Shown here in pieces: positions 18,186 through 27,487 of a stretch of 64,000 nucleotides of DNA. The stretch is from Pseudomonas sp. B21-040 (lineage in GTDB: Bacteria; Pseudomonadota; Gammaproteobacteria; Pseudomonadales; Pseudomonadaceae), in assembly GCF_024748695.1 (NCBI RefSeq), contig NZ_CP087176.1, positions 3,093,501-3,157,500 of the forward strand, in the 5' to 3' direction. Numbering within the stretch: position 1 is the first letter of the stretch; the number at the start of each line of letters is the position of its first letter. The notes under the pieces are model-generated. The model saw nothing but the letters and a program-made list of their open reading frames with translations. It was not told the DNA's origin and did not search any database. A program made the translations under genes and the position numbers.

Positions 18186-19112
18186 ATGCGCCAACAGGCA
18201 AGGTTAATCCGGGCCATCGGCATTAGCTCGGTGTTCATCTGCTCACCGAGCAAGGCCGATCGCGTCAGCTTACCGCCTTTGGCATTGGGCAACGCGAGCT
18301 TCATGGATGGTGTGGCGGGTCCGGGAATGCTCTTCGAATTGCCCGCGCAAATCTATCGCAGCAACTCGGCGCGTGATGCTCAAGGCCATTCTCTGCCGGG
18401 AACGCAAAAAGTTCGTAGCACTACCGTGCTTCCGCATTTTGCCTACTTCAGTTCCAACACTTTTCTGGGGGCCAGCTATGGGGCAGAGGTGCTGTTGCCG
18501 ATAGTGCATCTGGACCTGGATATCGACCAGGGGCCCGACGGTAGTCGAACTCGGCAGGGCGACATGGTCATCAGTCCGCTGCTGTTGCAGTGGGCGCCGC
18601 GCTCGGTACTCGGCAGGCCTTACTGGCAACGGTTGAATTTTGTTTTTTCGTTGCCGACGGGGTCCTACAGCGCTGATTCGGATATCAACACTGGCAGCAA
18701 TGTCTGGGTGTTCAACCCACATTACGTGTTCACCTGGGAACTGACTGATCGCCTGGAAGTGAGTGGCCGGTTCCATTATGCATGGTCCAGTCGCAACAAC
18801 GATCCGGCGTCTGTATTAAAGGCAGACAATATCCAGCCGGGTGAGGCGATCCACAGCAATCTGGCGGTGTCTTATGCGGTGTCTGACACCTGGCGGATAG
18901 GGGTGGCTGGCTACCAGCTTAAGCAGATCAGTGATGACCGGATCGATGGTCATCGGCAAACAAATTCTCGGGAACAAGTCGTGGGCATTGGGCCGGGTGT
19001 GATGTATCGGCAAAGAGCACAAACGATTTTCGCCAACCTCTACTTTGAAAACGGTGCTGAAAACCGCTCGCAGGGAACACAGCTGACGCTACGTTATCTC
19101 CACGCATTTTAA
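18186..19112 (+). CDS. SphA / MetA-pathway phenol-degradation family outer-membrane protein
   Basis: A 308-residue protein with a signal-like N-terminus and the family pattern PPLALGNASFMDGVAGPGML, LPIVHLDLDIDQ, GDMVISPLLLQWAP and QRLNFVFSLPTGSYS, ending in an aromatic strand (LTLRYLHAF). These beta-barrel proteins (COG4313) are found beside aromatic catabolism genes and are thought to transport hydrophobic substrates; the mechanism is unproven. It follows the OprD gene by 23 nt. A decayed copy of its last 65 codons lies at 27262-27472. Confidence 0.83.
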   Translation: MRQQARLIRAIGISSVFICSPSKADRVSLPPLALGNASFMDGVAGPGMLFELPAQIYRSNSARDAQGHSLPGTQKVRSTTVLPHFAYFSSNTFLGASYGAEVLLPIVHLDLDIDQGPDGSRTRQGDMVISPLLLQWAPRSVLGRPYWQRLNFVFSLPTGSYSADSDINTGSNVWVFNPHYVFTWELTDRLEVSGRFHYAWSSRNNDPASVLKADNIQPGEAIHSNLAVSYAVSDTWRIGVAGYQLKQISDDRIDGHRQTNSREQVVGIGPGVMYRQRAQTIFANLYFENGAENRSQGTQLTLRYLHAF

Positions 19113-19183
19113 TGCTCCCTTATTCGGCGGTATCGATTTTCTCAACTCGAGTTTGAATACCCTCAAAAGGGAAAGAGTAAGCT

Positions 19184-19477
19184 ATGTATAATCCGTTCTC
19201 AGTGACACTAACACTTATCGCAATGGTCACAATCTCTGCGTGCTCTACTCAGCTAACTGAAAAAGGTTTTAACGTTAATTTGGTCACGGCATCATCATCG
19301 GATCAATGCAGCCTAATCAAGATGTTCACCGTTCAGGGTTCAGACCCGGACGAAACATTACGTATGGCCTTTAATGAGGCTGCGGTTCTGGGGGCTGACA
19401 GCATGGCTGTGGCGGACGGCAAGGAAACCGCCAGTGGAGCCGAGATAAAGGGGGCTGCCCTAACTTGTCGGAAATGA
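19184..19477 (+). CDS. small lipoprotein, DUF4156-like
   Basis: A 97-residue protein with a lipoprotein signal: MYNPFSVTLTLIAMVTISAC, the Cys at 20 being the likely lipidation site. The mature part (KGFNVNLVTASSSDQC, ...DETLRMAFNEAAVLGADSMAV, ...GAALTC) resembles DUF4156-type envelope lipoproteins with two conserved Cys. ATG 19184 follows AAAGGGAAAGAG. It lies 71 nt after the SphA-like gene. Function unknown. Confidence 0.72.
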   Translation: MYNPFSVTLTLIAMVTISACSTQLTEKGFNVNLVTASSSDQCSLIKMFTVQGSDPDETLRMAFNEAAVLGADSMAVADGKETASGAEIKGAALTCRK

Positions 19478-19561
19478 TAGGAAGAGGCTCGTGATCCTTC
19501 ATAAATGAGAAGCATGTTTAATCGACTTCAACCTGCCTTTTATCTTACGTCGGCTTAAATG

Positions 19562-19586
19562 AGGCAGCCGCTTTTGGCGGCTGCCT
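19562..19586. terminator. bidirectional hairpin between convergent transcription units
   Basis: AGGCAGCCGC and GCGGCTGCCT form a perfect 10-bp stem with loop TTTTG between the lipoprotein gene (plus) and the MFS gene (minus). The T tail is poor in both directions, but position and stability suggest termination. Confidence 0.6.
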
Positions 19587-19779
19587 ATAAACCATTGATA
19601 CAAAAAAAGAGTTAAACATCGCTCGTCGTTTGTGGCGCAGGGCGATGGCATACACACTTCCTGTGCCTGACTCGGAATCTACTTTGTGTCAAGTGCGTAT
19701 ATTCCATACCGGCGTCCTGTCTTCTCCTTGTAAGGAGTGAGATATGCTTTCGCTATGACCAGAGAATGATGCATCCCGA

Positions 19780-21024
19780 CTATGCCGCTTCTACGTTGTC
19801 CTTGGTTTTCAACAAGACGTGGCGAGGCGCCGTTTCGCACAGGAACAATGCTACGAGCAAGCCCAGCACCGCGCCGCTCAATGCCAGGTAGAGCGTGTTT
19901 TCGATACCGTGATGCTGTGCAATGTAACCAGCCAGTGCTGGTGCAACACCGCCACCGAACACCTCACCAATGCCTACGACCAGGCCCGTGGCCGTGGAGA
20001 CCAGGGCCGGCGGCACTGACTCGCTGGTGAGTGGGCCGACTGTCAGGCAGATCATGCTGAAGTTGAAGAAGGTGGTCGCGAACAGCAGCAGGAACAGTTT
20101 TACTGGCTCGGCTCCCGTTTGGATCATCAGCCAAAGTGCCAAGCCGGTGGCGAGGCAAGAAAGCAGTGCCACCGGTTTGCGCCCCAGTCGGTCGGAGAGG
20201 GTGGGCATTACTACCATGCCGAAGAATCCACCGAAGCCGATGGCCGACATGACGAACCCCATCTGCTGCATACCCATGTGCAGGTAGTCAGTCAGGTAGT
20301 TCGGCAGCATGACCGAGCTGACGAACAAGCACGTCAGCATGCAGAACATGCAAGCGATGTTGAGTAACACATTGCCTTGGCGCAGCACCGTCGTCCAGCG
20401 AGTGCTGGGCACTTCTACGTGTCGCACCGCCGGTGCAGTCGCGCGGGGTTCGCGCAATACACGGTACAGCGCCCAGGCGATCAGAAATCCCGGGACTGAC
20501 ACCAACACGAACACCCAGCGCCAGGACGGCACGACCAGCAGCAATTGGGTCGCGACAATTGGCGCCAGACCGAGCCCCAGTAGGGGAAAGAAGGCTTGCT
20601 GGATACCGATGTTCATCCCCAGTCGACGAGGATGGGACGCCTCGGCGGTGGCGGCAATAGAAGTCGGGGTGAAGGCCCCCTCGGCGACGCCCATGACCGC
20701 GCGGATCAGCAGCAGTGCACCGACACTCGTCGCCAGGCCAGACAATCCGGCCAGTAACGAAAACATGATCACAGAAGGAATGATCACCTTGCGCCGACCG
20801 ATCCGGTCGGACAATCGCCCCATGAAGATCGAAGAAATTCCCCAGGCGAGGGCCAGCACGGCAGAGATGTTGCCCAGGTCCTGATAGTTGAGGTTGAGGT
20901 CACGCATCATCACTGGGAACAGCGGCAGAATGATGAAGCGATCCAGGCCGACCAGGCCGAAGCCCAGCGCGAGTAGCGCGACGGCTTTCCATTCGTAAGC
21001 CGAATCCCATTTCTTGTTATTCAT
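19780..21024 (-). CDS. MFS transporter, probably for an aromatic acid
   Basis: A 414-residue 12-TM major facilitator. The MFS signature GRLSDRIGRRKVIIP follows TM2, the repeat SDRLGRKPVALLS follows TM8, and DRFIILPLFP occurs in TM1. The start is ATG 21024 (MNNKKWDSAYEW), preceded by GGCGGAGAA; an in-frame start at 21081 would add 19 basic residues unlike the family. It is the last gene of the minus-strand meta-cleavage operon (FAH, dioxygenase, monooxygenase, porin, MFS) and most likely imports its aromatic substrate. Confidence 0.9.
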   Translation of the reverse strand: MNNKKWDSAYEWKAVALLALGFGLVGLDRFIILPLFPVMMRDLNLNYQDLGNISAVLALAWGISSIFMGRLSDRIGRRKVIIPSVIMFSLLAGLSGLATSVGALLLIRAVMGVAEGAFTPTSIAATAEASHPRRLGMNIGIQQAFFPLLGLGLAPIVATQLLLVVPSWRWVFVLVSVPGFLIAWALYRVLREPRATAPAVRHVEVPSTRWTTVLRQGNVLLNIACMFCMLTCLFVSSVMLPNYLTDYLHMGMQQMGFVMSAIGFGGFFGMVVMPTLSDRLGRKPVALLSCLATGLALWLMIQTGAEPVKLFLLLFATTFFNFSMICLTVGPLTSESVPPALVSTATGLVVGIGEVFGGGVAPALAGYIAQHHGIENTLYLALSGAVLGLLVALFLCETAPRHVLLKTKDNVEAA

Positions 21025-21091
21025 GGCATTTCTCCGCCCTTGCGGGCATGGGTGGACAGGGCGCCGATGAAGTCGACGCACAATGGATAGG

Positions 21092-22450
21092 TCAGAAATA
21101 AACCAGGGCCTCGACCAGCCCGGTCATTTGCGTGCGGTCGCGGCCGTTGCCGTAGATGCGATCGTGCTCAAGGGGTTCGAACCAGTCGTAGCGCAACTCG
21201 GGACGCAGGCTGACGTTTTTGCTAACGTCCCAGCGAAAACCGACGGTCATGGCGTTGAAATCGCCTCGCGCAGTGCTGGTCGGGAACAGCACGAAACCGT
21301 CATGGTCACGGAAGTGTTCGCCCCGTAGCGAGAACGCCAGATCGGGGCGCGGCTGGTAGGTCAGAACGCTGTTGACGCCCCACCAGGAAGCCCCGTCGAA
21401 ACCCGGTCCGGTGACGATGTCCACGGTGTCGACCTTGCCGTCGCCGGACTGCCGGCCGTAAACCAACTCGGCACCCATCGACCATTGCGAATCAAAGGCG
21501 TGCCAACCGTTCAGCGAATGCTGTTGGCGAAGTTGACCGTGGGGCGAAATCAGCCGTGCAGTGGGTGCTTGCACGTCGTCGATGTTTTGGTTTTCCTCGT
21601 CGCCCACCATGAACTCATAGTCGACCCAGGTGCGCATGTCTGCTGTACGCCAACGCAGGGCACCCATCACCGATTTGCCGTGGTTGTTGTCGCGCAAATT
21701 GTTCCAGCCTTGCACCACTCCCAGTTCGGCCCCGAGCAGACTGCTTTCGCCATTGAACAGACGCGTGCTGGCAAGAATGCCGGATACGGTGCTGGGCTCC
21801 GTGACAAAGGCGTAGGTCTTGCTGGCGAACGGGTTGCGTGCCTCACGGATGTTCGGCGGAATTTCGTAGCCGATGGCCGGACCGAAGATCCCAGCTATCA
21901 CACTGACGCCGGGGCCGTAAGGCATGTACATAGAGGCGAACAGGTTGGGCGTGGCGACGAATTTCTGCTTGTGGCGTTTGGCCGAGTCGGGATCATCGTC
22001 GCCGGGCGAATTGGCATCCCAGTGCATATCCCAACCGAAGGTACGGGCGAACTGTCCATTGCGCCCGTAAAGGGTTTCCATGCTGAAACCGAAGGAAAAC
22101 TGCTCCGGGCTTGGACCCGGCAGTGGTGTGACGCGGGGGATGACATTGGCAACCAATGGTTTGTCGACAAACACGTGGACTGACGCCAGTTCCAGGCCTT
22201 CATCGGAATAGCCGGTCAACGGCAGGTTGCTCAGGCCATCGTCGCGTTCATCGCGGGTAGAGCGGTTGTTACGTACATAACCGATGTCGAGCAGCCCAGA
22301 GACCTTGATTCCATAATCCTGCTCCAGGCTTGGGCCGAAAAGACTGCGTACCAGCGAGCCTTCACTCTTTTCCTGTTCTTGTGCCTGCACATGCAGGGAT
22401 GCGAGGGCGAGCAAACCCGCACCGAGCATTTTTTTGCCGATGGTCAACAT
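21092..22450 (-). CDS. BBP2-type outer-membrane beta-barrel porin
   Basis: A 452-residue protein with a signal peptide (MLTIGKKMLGAGLLALASLH then VQAQ). It has features of the putative beta-barrel porin-2 (OmpL-like) family: VSGLLDIGYVRNN, FGWDMHWDANSPG..., MYMPYGPGVSVIAGIFG, many alternating aromatic strands, and C-terminal LRPELRYDWFEPL and VEALVYF. In an aromatic degradation operon it would be the outer-membrane entry for the substrate. It sits 67 nt upstream of the MFS start and 134 nt after the monooxygenase; 22451-22584 holds no gene. Confidence 0.78.
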   Translation of the reverse strand: MLTIGKKMLGAGLLALASLHVQAQEQEKSEGSLVRSLFGPSLEQDYGIKVSGLLDIGYVRNNRSTRDERDDGLSNLPLTGYSDEGLELASVHVFVDKPLVANVIPRVTPLPGPSPEQFSFGFSMETLYGRNGQFARTFGWDMHWDANSPGDDDPDSAKRHKQKFVATPNLFASMYMPYGPGVSVIAGIFGPAIGYEIPPNIREARNPFASKTYAFVTEPSTVSGILASTRLFNGESSLLGAELGVVQGWNNLRDNNHGKSVMGALRWRTADMRTWVDYEFMVGDEENQNIDDVQAPTARLISPHGQLRQQHSLNGWHAFDSQWSMGAELVYGRQSGDGKVDTVDIVTGPGFDGASWWGVNSVLTYQPRPDLAFSLRGEHFRDHDGFVLFPTSTARGDFNAMTVGFRWDVSKNVSLRPELRYDWFEPLEHDRIYGNGRDRTQMTGLVEALVYF

Positions 22451-22584
22451 AACCTGCCTCTTTTTATTGTTGTTATTGCCGGTGAACCGAAACCTTCATG
22501 CGTGTTTTTTCACGGGCGAGCGATGCCCGTGGCGGGCCGTTGCCGGCCCGCGAGAAAGCTCATGCGTTCAGGTGGTGTAACGAA

Positions 22585-24351
22585 TTAGCGGCGATCGAGA
22601 AGGCTCTTGAGCACGTCGAGCAGAACCGCCCCGTTAGCGTGCTTGCCGTTCTGTGCGCGCCAACCGACGTGGTTGTCCGGGCGTACCAACAGGCAGCCGT
22701 CCTCTTCGATCTCGCGTAGGCGAGCCCAGTCGCCGTAGCTGTCGGCATAGTCCAGGCCAATACCGATGCGCCGTACTTGCAGATCAATGCCCAATTCACG
22801 GGCTGCCGCCTCGGCGGCCTGGCACCAAACCGTACCGCCATGGCCAGTGAGCAGGGTCAGGTGACCCTTGCCGCAGATATCCAGTGTCGACACCTGACGC
22901 CCTTGCGTATCGTTAAGCCAGGCATGGGGCAGTCGCGCACCGGGCCAGGTGGTGGGGTGGTAATACAGCTCGCGATCACGGGTATAGGCCGGTTGTTCGC
23001 TGCCATCGTCGATGACCGCCGAGCTGCGATAACGCTGGCCCAGTTCCACACCATGGCAGTTGAACTGGTAGTTTTGCAGGGCGATGGCCTGATTCAGCTC
23101 AGCACGACGCTCACGACCGAGTTCGGTTTCGGCATACAACTCGCCCAGGCTGGCCCAGCCTTCTTCTTCGCTCTGTCCTGGTTTGAAGCCCAGGGCATTG
23201 GCAATCGGCAGCATGTTGCGCACGCTGGCCATCGCCCGGTCCACGACCTGGCGGCCGACGGGCTGGCGTTCCGAGTTGTAGCTGTCCAGCAAGCCTGGGC
23301 CGGCCTGGCCCTTGAGCACCATGGCGAGTTTCCACGCCAGGTTGTAGACGTCTTGCACCGAGGTATTGGTGCCCAAACCATTGGCTGGGGGATGACGGTG
23401 GACGGCGTCGCCCGCACAGAACACCCGACCCTGGGCGTAGCGGTCGGCAACCACATGGTTGATCTGCCACTTGCTGGTGGAGAGCACTTCGACCGGAATG
23501 TCGGCATCGCCGATGACCCGGCGCGCGCGTTCGATCACGGCGGCTTCGCTCAGGTCCGGCTCGCCCTGAGCAGGGTCGTACATGTAGAGCATTACCCATT
23601 CAGTCCAGGGTTTTACACAGATGAAAGTGCCGCTGCCCACCCAATAGTCGTTACCCGGCTGGACCATCCAGTAAAGAACGCCGGGGCGGCTCTCGCAGTA
23701 GCGGCGCAGGTCTGCACGCAACCAGACGTTTACGGCGCAACCCAGGCCAGTCTCGCCCTCTAGCGGGATTCCGAGCAGTTCCATCACTCGGCTACGTGCG
23801 CCGTCAGCACCGATCATGTACTGAGCGCGAACCTGGTACTCATGGCCGACGGTACGATCGAGGATGCGTGCGGTGACACCGTCGGCATCCTGGGTGAAGT
23901 CGAGCAGTTCGCTGTTGAAGCGCATCTCGCTACCGGCTCGTAGCGCTTCGTTGGCAATAATGGGTTCAAGTAGGTGTTGAGGGATGTTGCACATCGCGGA
24001 AGGGCTGGCCGTCTCATAGTCGGACTTGCGCTCGATAGCATTGCCCCAGGTCAGCAGACGGCCCAGTTCCTGCCCGGCAAAACTGGTGGCCCACACGTTA
24101 TTGGCCATCAATTCGTGTGGCGAAGCGGCGGCAACAACCTGGGGCTCTACTCCCGCGTCGCGGAACACTTCGACGGTGCGCTGATTGGTGATGTGTGCCC
24201 TTGGGCTGTTAGCCGTCCAGCGGTACTTGTTGATCAACAAGCTCTTGATGCCGTAGCGCGACAGCAGTAACGAGGCCGCGAGGCCAGCCGGCCCTCCGCC
24301 AATGATCAATACAGGGACTTCCAGAATTTCGGTGGAATGTTGTTGATTCAT
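22585..24351 (-). CDS. FAD-dependent aromatic monooxygenase (TfdB/phenol hydroxylase type)
   Basis: A 588-residue group A flavoprotein hydroxylase. The Rossmann motif LIIGGGPAGLAASLLLSRYG is at about 14-33, the DG motif IGADGARSRVMELLG at about 180, and the GD motif GRVFCAGDAVHRHPPANGLG at about 308-327; a thioredoxin-like C-terminal domain follows. Relatives hydroxylate chlorophenols, phenols or 4-methyl-5-nitrocatechol (DntB). ATG 24351 is used, with GCGGAG upstream; the open frame extends far further into the dioxygenase gene but has no matching protein sequence there. The product would be the catechol or trihydroxy substrate of the dioxygenase encoded upstream. Confidence 0.92.
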   Translation of the reverse strand: MNQQHSTEILEVPVLIIGGGPAGLAASLLLSRYGIKSLLINKYRWTANSPRAHITNQRTVEVFRDAGVEPQVVAAASPHELMANNVWATSFAGQELGRLLTWGNAIERKSDYETASPSAMCNIPQHLLEPIIANEALRAGSEMRFNSELLDFTQDADGVTARILDRTVGHEYQVRAQYMIGADGARSRVMELLGIPLEGETGLGCAVNVWLRADLRRYCESRPGVLYWMVQPGNDYWVGSGTFICVKPWTEWVMLYMYDPAQGEPDLSEAAVIERARRVIGDADIPVEVLSTSKWQINHVVADRYAQGRVFCAGDAVHRHPPANGLGTNTSVQDVYNLAWKLAMVLKGQAGPGLLDSYNSERQPVGRQVVDRAMASVRNMLPIANALGFKPGQSEEEGWASLGELYAETELGRERRAELNQAIALQNYQFNCHGVELGQRYRSSAVIDDGSEQPAYTRDRELYYHPTTWPGARLPHAWLNDTQGRQVSTLDICGKGHLTLLTGHGGTVWCQAAEAAARELGIDLQVRRIGIGLDYADSYGDWARLREIEEDGCLLVRPDNHVGWRAQNGKHANGAVLLDVLKSLLDRR

Positions 24352-24391
24352 TTCTTTGCTCCGCAATCTTGTTCTTGTGTAACGGACCGAT

Positions 24392-25330
24392 TCATAGCGC
24401 TTCGTAGTTGACGATGAATTCGTCGGGTACATCCGGCCCCCAGAGGTACAATGAATCCTCTGGTGGATGGTTGCCGGCTTCCCACGTGACACCTGCCGGG
24501 ACGAAGTCGATATCGCAGGAGTACTCGCAGTAACTGCCCCACGGGTCGCGCACGTAATAGAAGTAGTTGGAACCCAGCACATGCCTGCCCAAACCCCACC
24601 CTTGCTTCCAGCCTTGATCAGCCATGCGCATGGCGCCGAGGCCGACTTCGTTGATTGACGCAACGTCCCAACTGCAATGGTGGAAGCCCGGGGCTTGCGA
24701 CTGCACGAAAGCAACGGTGTGATGGTCTGCGCCGTGCACGGTGTGCATGAAGGCGACAACGTGTTCCGAGCGATCCGACAGGCGAATGCCCAGCGCTCGT
24801 TCGTAAAACGCGATGATGCGCGCAAGGTCCGGGGTGAACAGCATGATGTGTGACAAGCGTCGCGGCCGGACCGACGATGCGTGTCGACGATAGGGTGATC
24901 CTCGTTCACCACCGCAGGCACTGTCGAAACTGACTTCGGGTTTGCAATCGGGCGTGACCTTGTCGGCAATCCGGACCTGGACCTGGGTGCCATCCGGGGC
25001 AGCGAAGTGAAAACCTTCATCAGCGAGCGGCGACACTTCGCAGCCCTCGGCCTCGACTTGCGCTCGCAATGCGGGCAGATCCTCGGCATAAGCACCAAAA
25101 GCGATATGTCGAAGCTTTTTGCCGGGGCCTTTGTGAAGGTAGGCCCACGGGTGCGGATCACCGAAGGTACGCAGCACCAACACTCCGTTCTCTTCGCGGA
25201 CATCCAGGCCAAAGCAGGTGTAGAAATCCCGGGCAGTATCCAGGCAGGGCACATCCAGGGCGTAGTGGTCCAGCGAGTGGACCCCTAGCGGGCGGGGCGA
25301 ACCGTCCAATGCCTTGTCGAACAAGGTCAT
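24392..25330 (-). CDS. type I extradiol ring-cleavage dioxygenase (VOC)
   Basis: A 312-residue two-domain extradiol dioxygenase. The C-terminal domain has the 2-His-1-carboxylate iron site: LSHIMLFTPD (first His, near 167), GFHHCSWDV (second His, near 222) and SYCEYSCDID (Glu, near 280). The N-terminal domain (VHSLDHYALDVPCLDTARDF) is the non-catalytic repeat. ATG 25330 follows GGAGG with 7-nt spacing. It lies between the FAH hydrolase and the monooxygenase in one operon. A paralogue is at 37035-38030. The substrate is probably a tri- or dihydroxylated aromatic. Confidence 0.92.
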   Translation of the reverse strand: MTLFDKALDGSPRPLGVHSLDHYALDVPCLDTARDFYTCFGLDVREENGVLVLRTFGDPHPWAYLHKGPGKKLRHIAFGAYAEDLPALRAQVEAEGCEVSPLADEGFHFAAPDGTQVQVRIADKVTPDCKPEVSFDSACGGERGSPYRRHASSVRPRRLSHIMLFTPDLARIIAFYERALGIRLSDRSEHVVAFMHTVHGADHHTVAFVQSQAPGFHHCSWDVASINEVGLGAMRMADQGWKQGWGLGRHVLGSNYFYYVRDPWGSYCEYSCDIDFVPAGVTWEAGNHPPEDSLYLWGPDVPDEFIVNYEAL

Positions 25331-25416
25331 TACGTATTCCTCCAACTGTCGCGGCCTGCATCGGGCCGCTTTCTTGTTGTCGAGCCATGCTGCATCAGCA
25401 TGGCCAGTTCTGATCG

Positions 25417-26250
25417 CTACGCTTCGTCAACGACCGGGTTGACCAGTTTGCCGATACCTTCGATCGACACCTCAACCACGTCGCCGGGCTTGAGGTAGAC
25501 CTTGGGGTTCATGCCGAAACCGACACCGGCCGGGGTACCGCTGACAATCACGTCGCCGGCTTCCAGGGTGACCGCTTCGCTAAGGGTGGCGATGACCGTC
25601 GCTACATCAAAGAGCATGTCATTGGTGTTGGCGGATTGAACGACTTTGCCGTTGACCCGGGTCTCCAGCAACAGGCCCTTGCCACCGGCGGGCAATTCAT
25701 CGGCAGTGACCAGATCCGGTCCGAACGCGCCGGTATCGTCGAAATTCTTGCCGACGGTCCATTGCGGCGATTTGAACTGGTAATCGCGTACCGAACCTTC
25801 ATTAAACAGCGCGTAGCCGGCAACGTGATCCAGGGCTTGGTCTTTCGAAATGTGGCGACCGCCGCTCTTCAGCACCACGGCCATTTCACCTTCGTAGTCG
25901 AGGGTGTCGGATATTTTTGGACGGATCAGCGGCTTGTTGTGGGCCGTCAGGCTGCTGTTGAAGCGCGGGAAGAGTGTCGGGTAGTCCGGCTGGGCGTAGG
26001 GCGATTCTTTGGTGTGATCGGCATAGTTGAGGCCGACGCAAATGATCTTCCCCGGTTTGCGCATCAGCGGCAGATAGTCTTGTTCGCCAATTTCAACCAC
26101 GGGACCCTGTGCGTTCGCACCGTAGGTGGCCAGATTCACGCCACGTTCGAGCAGGGACTCCAGCGTCTCTTCGCCCAGCACTTTGACGCCATCGGCGGTG
26201 CGTACGCCCAGTACGGCGCGGCCCTGATGGTTGAAGTAAACGTATCGCAT
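25417..26250 (-). CDS. fumarylacetoacetate hydrolase (FAH)-family enzyme
   Basis: A 277-residue FAH-superfamily hydrolase/isomerase/decarboxylase. GKIICVGLNYADHTKES, the divalent-metal ligands in DYEGEMAVVL, SVRDYQFKSPQWTVGKNFD and the closing SGTPAGVGFGMNP are all present. Members cleave acylpyruvates, e.g. DntG splits the ring-opened product to pyruvate and methylmalonic semialdehyde. Start ATG 26250 (MRYVYFNHQG) is preceded by AAGAGG; the longer in-frame start at 26301 adds a non-family lead. First gene of the operon, divergent from gntR. A paralogue at 35907 shares most motifs. Confidence 0.92.
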   Translation of the reverse strand: MRYVYFNHQGRAVLGVRTADGVKVLGEETLESLLERGVNLATYGANAQGPVVEIGEQDYLPLMRKPGKIICVGLNYADHTKESPYAQPDYPTLFPRFNSSLTAHNKPLIRPKISDTLDYEGEMAVVLKSGGRHISKDQALDHVAGYALFNEGSVRDYQFKSPQWTVGKNFDDTGAFGPDLVTADELPAGGKGLLLETRVNGKVVQSANTNDMLFDVATVIATLSEAVTLEAGDVIVSGTPAGVGFGMNPKVYLKPGDVVEVSIEGIGKLVNPVVDEA

Positions 26251-26306
26251 GGGGTGAACCTCTTGTTGTGGTTGTTTGGGTTGGAGCGACCACCAGAGCA
26301 CGGCGG

Positions 26307-26347
26307 TTTGTAGGACAAAAAGCTAACGTCATAAAAATATAACGTCA
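26307..26347. promoter_or_regulatory. candidate GntR operator and repeats in divergent promoter region
   Basis: TTTGT (26307-26311) and ACAAA (26315-26319) form an inverted repeat with a 3-nt spacer, the size typical for FadR-subfamily GntR sites. Two direct copies of TAACGTCA follow at 26324-26331 and 26340-26347. The whole FAH/gntR intergenic segment is AT-rich, unlike its surroundings. Confidence 0.4.
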
Positions 26348-26435
26348 ACAAAAAATATATTTTCAAGATATTTTCTATTAATCCTGCCCCCTGTGTATGA
26401 TTTGGCCATGACCCGTCGCAGGATGATGTTTTCCC

Positions 26436-27173
26436 ATGAATCAACCCGAACAATGGCCCGATAGAAGCGAGCCCCTTGAGAAGCGCACCATGGCGTCGCA
26501 GCTGGAGGTGCGTGTTCGTCAGGACATCATCAATGGCCGGCTGGTACCCGGTAGCCGGTTGCGACTCAAGGAACTCGCGGACTTCTACGAAGCCGGCGTG
26601 ATTCCGTTGCGCGAGGCGCTATCGCGATTGGCGGCAACGGGGTTTGTTGACGCGGAGGATCAGAAGGGTTTCAGCGTGGGTCGCATTTCCGCGCAGGAGA
26701 TCCGTGACATCACGGACACGCGTCTGCATATCGAGTGCAGGGCGCTCGCATTGTCGATCAGTCAGGGCGATGTGGAGTGGGAGAGCAGGGTGCTCGCGGC
26801 GCACCATCGCCTTGATCGTTTGCCGGTTATCGAGGGCCCAGAGCGCCTTCTCAAGCCCGAGTGGGAAATCGCCCACGACGCCTTTCACAAAGCACTATTG
26901 TCCAGCTGCGGCTCATCTTGGCTGTTGCGTTTTGCCGCAACGCTGCGCGACCAGACGGCGCGTTATCGTCTGCTCGCCATGCATTACGCCGACAGTGATT
27001 CACGCGACGTAAGGGGCGAGCACAAGCGCCTGCTTGACGCGGCTCTGAGCAAGAACATCAAGGCTGCCTGTGAGATTCTCTCTGCGCACTATGAAGAAAC
27101 CACAAAGCGGGTTCTGACTCACGAATGGCTTCAGCGTAGCGCTAGTCATACAGTCAGAACTCCTAAGATCTGA
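26436..27173 (+). CDS. GntR-family transcriptional regulator (FadR/FCD type)
   Basis: A 245-residue regulator. The winged helix is at about 20-85 (VRVRQDIINGRLVPGSRLRL then KELADFYEAGVIPLREALSR), followed by an FCD effector domain with IRDITDTRLHIECRALALS, a central HHRLD segment and the His-bearing segment EHKRLLDAAL near the C-terminus. FCD members bind small carboxylic acids, often through a metal ion. It is divergent from the FAH-led meta-cleavage operon and is the likely repressor; candidate sites are at 26307-26347. Confidence 0.9.
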   Translation: MNQPEQWPDRSEPLEKRTMASQLEVRVRQDIINGRLVPGSRLRLKELADFYEAGVIPLREALSRLAATGFVDAEDQKGFSVGRISAQEIRDITDTRLHIECRALALSISQGDVEWESRVLAAHHRLDRLPVIEGPERLLKPEWEIAHDAFHKALLSSCGSSWLLRFAATLRDQTARYRLLAMHYADSDSRDVRGEHKRLLDAALSKNIKAACEILSAHYEETTKRVLTHEWLQRSASHTVRTPKI

Positions 27174-27261
27174 TCGGCAATCAGAGTATTATCGTCCTGA
27201 TCGAAATACTGGTCGGACTCACGTTGCATGCCAGGATTCTTCTTCGGCGTTCCAAGACGCA

Positions 27262-27472
27262 TTGCTTTGTAGGGGCCGGTGGCGGTTACCAAGCAAAAGA
27301 AGATCAGTGATGATTGGATTGATGGGCATCGGCAAAAATACTCATACGAGCAAGTTTTGATGTGGGTAAGGGAAGCAAACGTTGTTTGCCAGCCTTCATT
27401 TTTTAAAAGCGGCGTCGAAACCCGCTCGGAGGTAATGCAGCTTACGCTTCGTTACCTCCTCTCATTTCTGAT
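27262..27472 (+). pseudogene. remnant of the 3' end of a SphA/MetA-type gene
   Basis: The reading KQKKISDDWIDGHRQKYSYE then QVLMWV, and later ETRSEVMQLTLRYLLSF, aligns with the C-terminal 65 residues of the intact gene at 18186-19112 (KQISDDRIDGHRQTNSREQV, ENRSQGTQLTLRYLHAF). Nucleotide similarity starts near 27262. No upstream part is present and the frame runs through the original stop position, so this is a non-functional tail. 27174-27261 holds nothing recognised. Confidence 0.75.
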
Positions 27473-27487
27473 TGAGTCTGAGATTCC

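Noticed and set aside
24352..25254. Upstream extension of the monooxygenase frame to a nominal 889-residue protein
   Set aside because: The extension lies antiparallel in frame over the extradiol dioxygenase gene on the same strand, has no flavoprotein sequence, and ATG 24351 has an RBS and the expected MN...VLIIGGGPAG start.
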